From positions 8,497,712 through 8,561,711 of the forward strand of contig NC_066851.1 in assembly GCF_001640805.2 (NCBI RefSeq): DNA of 64,000 nucleotides. Reading direction: 5' to 3'. The notes below the pieces were generated by a model. That model was not told where the DNA came from. It searched no databases and saw only the letters and a program-made list of their open reading frames with translations. The translations under genes were made by a program, and so were the position numbers. Positions 62,301 through 64,000 of the stretch are shown in pieces (the first letter of the stretch is position 1; each line of letters opens with the position of its first letter). This stretch comes from Lates calcarifer (taxonomy: Eukaryota > Chordata > Actinopteri > Centropomidae).

Positions 62301-63458
62301 AAAACACATGAGAACAAAGAGAAAGCCTTTTAGACAAAGAATCTACAAAAACAGTTAAAACACCATGAATGACAATGACAGATGTTTATTATTGGAATCA
62401 GTGGGAGTGGTAAAAGGCTGAAATAATATGGATAATTTACCACTTCTGTTCCAGCCAGAGTATATACCACAAATTTGGTCCTGCATACCTCTATGTCCCG
62501 CTCTAAATGGTTGATGATGTTCACCTCTAGCACAATCTCCTCTCCCCTGATGAGGTATGATGGGACATTTAGAGACAAGGAGAAATCTTTGGACACAGTC
62601 AACTGTGAATAAGAGGACACAGACCAATTCAAAGCTATAACAAAAATACAAAAACAAAAGAAATCACTATTGAAATGATAAAATATCCAGTCAAAGTTAA
62701 TTGAAAATTTGTTAAACCTGCAAAGCTTTACAGAATGAAAAAATTTCAGCAAGGTTGGCAGCAAGGGGAAGAACAGAAAATTAGATCCAAAATCACTTCC
62801 TATGTCTATGCCTGTGTATATCACCAGCATATAGTGGCACATACTGAGTATTTAGTTACCTTTTGTGGTACAGGAGTGAAGCCTAAACCCAGGTTGTCTG
62901 ACATTACCAGTGCTACAGCTCCCAAAGAAGTAACACCATCTGGCACTGTTATTTTCTCACTCATCCATGTTTTATCACTGAGTGAAATGACACAAAAAAA
63001 CAGAATTTATTCAGTGAGTTTTGACCCAAATATGGGTTTGCAGTGAACTGAATAAGGCTCACTCATTTTTAATCTCTTACCCAAACACCTCTCAGCACTC
63101 ACCTAATATTAGTATCTAACCACAGCAAGGATTCAGAGGCATCCATCCACTGGCTCCAGTACTTCTCCACCAAGAGAACATCTCCTTTTGCAAACCCTCC
63201 AGAGGAGAGAAAAGAGATCAGAAAAGGCCCAGGCTGTATTTATATCTAAAGACTGAAGGTTAAATCTGGTGTTACTGAAATTGTGAGATCAATGCAATAT
63301 GCTAAGTGGCCACAAGAGGGACTCAAGATAGAGAGCGGATGCTATATTGAATGGCCACATTGATTCACTGTGTTGTCACTTATCATACCAGTTTTAGATC
63401 CATGAGAATTATTTTTCTCATACAGGTTGGCATTGGTCAACATCCTAATGTCACATTC
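56168..63458 (-). CDS. cd109: cd109 (CD109 antigen, GPI-anchored alpha-2-macroglobulin family), 3' half, 17 exons, two frameshifts
   Basis: CD109 is a cell-surface thioester protein; in mammals it binds TGF-beta receptors and dampens TGF-beta signalling. Joining 17 exons gives about 2.44 kb of coding sequence (about 810 codons). In order they encode the end of the bait/MG6 region, MG7, CUB, the thioester domain with GCGEQ, the second CUB half, the receptor-binding domain ending VYDYYEPS, then a last exon matching the CD109-specific end (KAVRTYNS, a C-x2-C-x3-C-x2-C cluster, CRPG) and a hydrophobic GPI-signal tail. That tail separates CD109 from secreted A2M, PZP and A2ML1. All borders are GT-AG with compatible phases, but exon 7 (178 nt where 177 is expected) and exon 9 (233 nt) are each one base off frame. 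The 5' half, including the signal peptide, lies past position 64000. Family and orthologue assignment are strong; whether this copy is functional is uncertain. Confidence 0.92.
56535..56637 (-). CDS. cd109: cd109 exon 16 (end of receptor-binding domain)
   Basis: 103 nt, phase 0 in and phase 1 out. It encodes ISKSEVCIGLPVIRHYKV and DAVVQVYDYYEP, the family signature (D/A)-x-VYDYYEP. The donor is GTGAGT. Confidence 0.95.
56638..57654 (-). other. cd109 intron between exons 15 and 16, largest in the window
   Basis: A 1,017-bp intron. It holds a GCTAGC/GTTAGC-rich patch (about 56920-57045), a 10-base G run at 56786-56795 and a short CAAA repeat near 57280. The patch resembles the TA-GCTA-rich filler common in fish transposon debris; no specific element is identified. 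Confidence 0.7.
57655..57811 (-). CDS. cd109: cd109 exon 15 (receptor-binding domain)
   Basis: 157 nt, phase 2 in and phase 0 out, CTCTAG acceptor and GTAAGT donor. It encodes GMAILDVGMLSGFRLSPGAA and ends VSLYLDS, matching the GMALMEV-x-LLSGF and L-x-LYLDS blocks of the A2M receptor-binding domain (PF07677). Confidence 0.95.
57986..58125 (-). CDS. cd109: cd109 exon 14 (start of receptor-binding domain)
   Basis: 140 nt, phase 0 in and phase 2 out. It starts MNVFYNVESAAFSQNLL, matching (L/M)NV-x-YNV of CD109, and continues EAFSLKVDVSEERGYNHMVL. The stretch after YNV, where human CD109 has a run of four arginines used by furin, has no basic cluster here. Confidence 0.92.
58733..58798 (-). CDS. 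cd109: cd109 exon 13 (CUB)
   Basis: A short 22-codon exon, phase 0 to 0, encoding INAEKDLHLNIYMEGRGFAT plus FQ. It corresponds to the family's V-x-(I/A)-x-G-x-GFA-x-x-Q segment. TTAAAG acceptor, GTAAAG donor. Confidence 0.9.
58900..59055 (-). CDS. cd109: cd109 exon 12 (end of thioester domain, second CUB half)
   Basis: 52 codons, phase 0 to 0. It starts DTVVALQALAYYAAF, the last helix of the thioester domain, then passes into the CUB strand region with an N-S-T sequon (FSINSTNYR). CCTCAG acceptor, GTAATA donor. Confidence 0.94.
59180..59370 (-). CDS. cd109: cd109 exon 11 (thioester domain)
   Basis: 191 nt, phase 1 in and phase 0 out. It contains DWQPHSAQIEMASYVLLALL and WLSKQRNHLGGYGTTQ, nearly identical to the family's (E/D)-x-(A/T)-x-YALL and WL-x-QRN-x-GGF-x-STQ blocks. 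Consensus GTGAGA donor. Confidence 0.95.
59788..59959 (-). CDS. cd109: cd109 exon 10 (thioester domain)
   Basis: 172 nt, phase 0 in and phase 1 out. It encodes ERYSSNVSLAQKYLEDKV and SNYSLCLVTYALVLANSP, matching the SD(N)YTLALITYAL helix of CD109. There are two sequons (N-V-S, N-Y-S). The frame is clean. Confidence 0.93.
60105..60337 (-). CDS. cd109: cd109 exon 9 (thioester domain, catalytic-type His), frameshifted
   Basis: It begins WLTAFVLRCFLQAQPYMRVD and continues to GRLIHTEMQGG. The histidine codon (60193-60195) aligns with the complement C3 histidine that speeds transfer of the thioester acyl group and with human CD109 (VIHSELQGG); A2M lacks it. Directly after QGG the frame shifts: the incoming frame stops at TAA 60166-60168, while the +1-corrected frame gives DNGSVALTAYVLIALLEDQ. 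The 233-nt length is one base over what phase 2 in and phase 0 out requires. Confidence 0.92.
60680..60761 (-). CDS. cd109: cd109 exon 8 (thioester domain)
   Basis: 82 nt, phase 1 in and phase 2 out, CTGTAAG acceptor and GTAGGT donor. It encodes YQRQLSYQRDDGSFSAFG then ASDTSGSTW. This is the canonical GYQRQL-x-Y-x-R-DGS(Y/F)SAFG block of the thioester domain, so the incoming phase is secure. Confidence 0.95.
60977..61154 (-). CDS. cd109: cd109 exon 7, thioester exon, frameshifted
   Basis: This exon holds the thioester motif, MPLGCGEQNMIHFAPSVYVL, with the Cys-Gly-Glu-Gln codons at 61083-61094. In this family the Cys thiol and the Gln side chain form the internal thioester. The acceptor is ACACAG and the donor GTAAGC. 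The first 12 residues (GDILALSFNNLD) read in the incoming frame, but the thioester reads only after dropping one base near 61119-61120. The exon is 178 nt, where phase 1 in and out requires a multiple of 3 and human CD109 implies 177. Read literally, translation stops at TGA 61018-61020. Confidence 0.92.
61155..61763 (-). other. cd109 intron between exons 6 and 7
   Basis: A 609-bp intron. It contains open frames of up to 86 codons on the minus strand, with no family similarity and no place in the spliced product. Confidence 0.8.
61764..61905 (-). CDS. cd109: cd109 exon 6 (CUB)
   Basis: 142 nt, phase 0 in and phase 1 out, CCTGCAG acceptor and GTACGT donor. It starts PEGVEQSFSESLFLEL, equivalent to the PEGIE linker of the family, and continues SVSFSFPPDVVPGSQRAHVA. 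An N-K-S sequon is present. No disruption is seen. Confidence 0.92.
62073..62291 (-). CDS. cd109: cd109 exon 5 (MG7 to CUB)
   Basis: 73 codons, phase 0 to 0, starting VIVLLAQGKAFEFVLGDRG. It contains LFPIRPVALGEMEISV, very close to the CD109 block with FPIRP and LGE. The exon ends LVK at a GTGTGG donor; a second possible donor (GTATGA) lies six bases on, but the phase of the next exon favours the first. Confidence 0.92.
62489..62602 (-). CDS. cd109: cd109 exon 4 (MG7)
   Basis: Exactly 38 codons, phase 0 to 0. It encodes LTVSKDFSLSLNVPSYLIRG and EEIVLEVNIINHLERDIE, with the RGE motif typical of the family. I placed the donor at GTATGC after GAC ATA GAG because this joins in frame to the next exon, although the reading frame stays open past it. 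Confidence 0.93.
62860..62977 (-). CDS. cd109: cd109 exon 3 (A2M core, MG7 start)
   Basis: A 118-nt exon (phase 2 in, phase 0 out), AG acceptor and GTAACT donor. It encodes KITVPDGVTSLGAVALVMSD followed by NLGLGFTPVPQK. This is the hallmark TVPD-x-(I/V)TSW-like block of the alpha-2-macroglobulin core (usual Trp replaced by Leu) and the (D/N)LGLG turn that follows it. Confidence 0.92.
63103..63196 (-). CDS. cd109: cd109 exon 2 (end of MG6)
   Basis: A 94-nt exon, phase 1 in and phase 2 out, with a consensus GTGAGT donor. It encodes EKYWSQWMDASESLLWLD, which corresponds to the family's W-x-W-D type segment before the A2M (PF00207) core. Confidence 0.85.
63389..63458 (-). CDS. cd109: cd109 exon 1 of window (post-bait segment)
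   Basis: The exon starts after a pyrimidine-rich CACCACAG acceptor and ends at a GTATGA donor. It reads in phase 0 as ECDIRMLTNANLYEK and continues to a phase-1 end (70 nt). An N-N-S glycosylation sequon is present. The segment is poorly conserved, as expected next to the bait region; it is placed by its splice signals and by continuity with the next exon. Confidence 0.75.
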
Positions 63459-64000
63459 CTGTGGTGTGAAAGATACAAAAAAGACAAAAACAATCATAAA
63501 TTTGTTGTTGTTGTTGCTAAAAATACAACCATCAACAGTGTTTTGAGATGTGAACACTAATGATGCATCATTAGTGCGACAACCTATGAAAAATAGGTCA
63601 GGACTCTGCAGGTGATGTAAGGTGTAAAACAGTCTCGGCTCTGTAGATGCCCGAGGAGATTTCAGTTTAAATGATCTATTCTACCGGACACAATACACGC
63701 CGCCAGAGCTTTGGCAGATGACAAAAGGTCATCTTAGGATGGCCCACTGTGGTGAAGCTTTGTTTCCTCTGTCTTGCATCCATCAATAACCCTCAGGCTG
63801 TGCACCCAACACACTAGAGTTACCAGCTCCTACAAACAGCGGAGTCATCTCCTAACAAAGCAGACAGATAGGTTACATCCAGACCAACTGGTTTTAGTGG
63901 TCACACACTGAATACTTGTAGAGTGCCCAAGTGGGAAAAGTGTGTGTGTGAAGATTAAAATGACTGGGAGGACTGGTGCTTTGTAATTAAACTGTGAAAT
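63459..64000 (-). other. cd109 intron running off the window
   Basis: I found no upstream coding exon here. A short hexanucleotide-like GTGTGTGTG run lies near 63940. The preceding exon, with the bait region, presumably lies beyond 64000. Confidence 0.5.

Noticed and set aside
62330..62842. 170-codon minus-strand open frame containing cd109 exon 4
   Set aside because: Only 62489-62602 is exon; the frame extends through flanking intron by chance, as the splice sites and phases show.
63590..63860. Search for an additional upstream cd109 exon
   Set aside because: No frame with both splice signals and family resemblance was found; treated as intron.

Overview
This window is animal nuclear DNA, almost certainly from a ray-finned (teleost, probably percomorph) fish. 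The evidence is AT-rich, CpG-poor sequence, long CA/TG microsatellites, short GT-AG introns, and many miniature inverted-repeat and hAT-type transposon remnants of kinds common in teleosts. I see no bacterial-style operons, CRISPR arrays, rRNA or tRNA genes.

The only protein-coding gene I can support lies at the right-hand end on the minus strand (56168-63458). It is the 3' half of a CD109 orthologue, a GPI-anchored thioester protein of the alpha-2-macroglobulin/complement family. I resolve 17 coding exons with consistent GT-AG borders and intron phases. They run from just after the bait region, through the macroglobulin/CUB segments, the thioester domain (GCGEQ motif) and the receptor-binding domain, to a last exon with a cysteine cluster and a GPI-type hydrophobic tail. 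A 3' UTR of about 0.4 kb follows, with an AATAAA signal at 55764-55769. The 5' half of the gene lies beyond the window.

Two exons of the thioester domain carry net +1 frameshifts. One is nine codons before the thioester cysteine; the other is just after the conserved catalytic-type histidine. The other 15 exons are clean. Either this allele or copy has recently been inactivated, or the assembly has two small indel errors.

The remaining ~55.7 kb (1-55735), downstream of cd109, has no recognisable exon. It contains mobile-element debris: a retroposon with a 32-bp target-site duplication and an inverted relative 1.2 kb away, a degenerate ~30-bp minisatellite, the 5' exon of a hAT transposase inside the only CpG-dense patch, a smaller retroposon with a 17-bp duplication, a ~0.7-kb foldback element, two other short inverted-repeat elements, and four relatives of one GCTAAGCTAA-containing element. 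Microsatellites, three G-quadruplex-type tracts and several near-perfect hairpins are also present. In human, CD109 is followed by a long gene-poor interval before COL12A1; this stretch may be the compact fish equivalent, and a few segments look like candidate conserved non-coding elements. Most open reading frames here are of lengths expected by chance and were not called.
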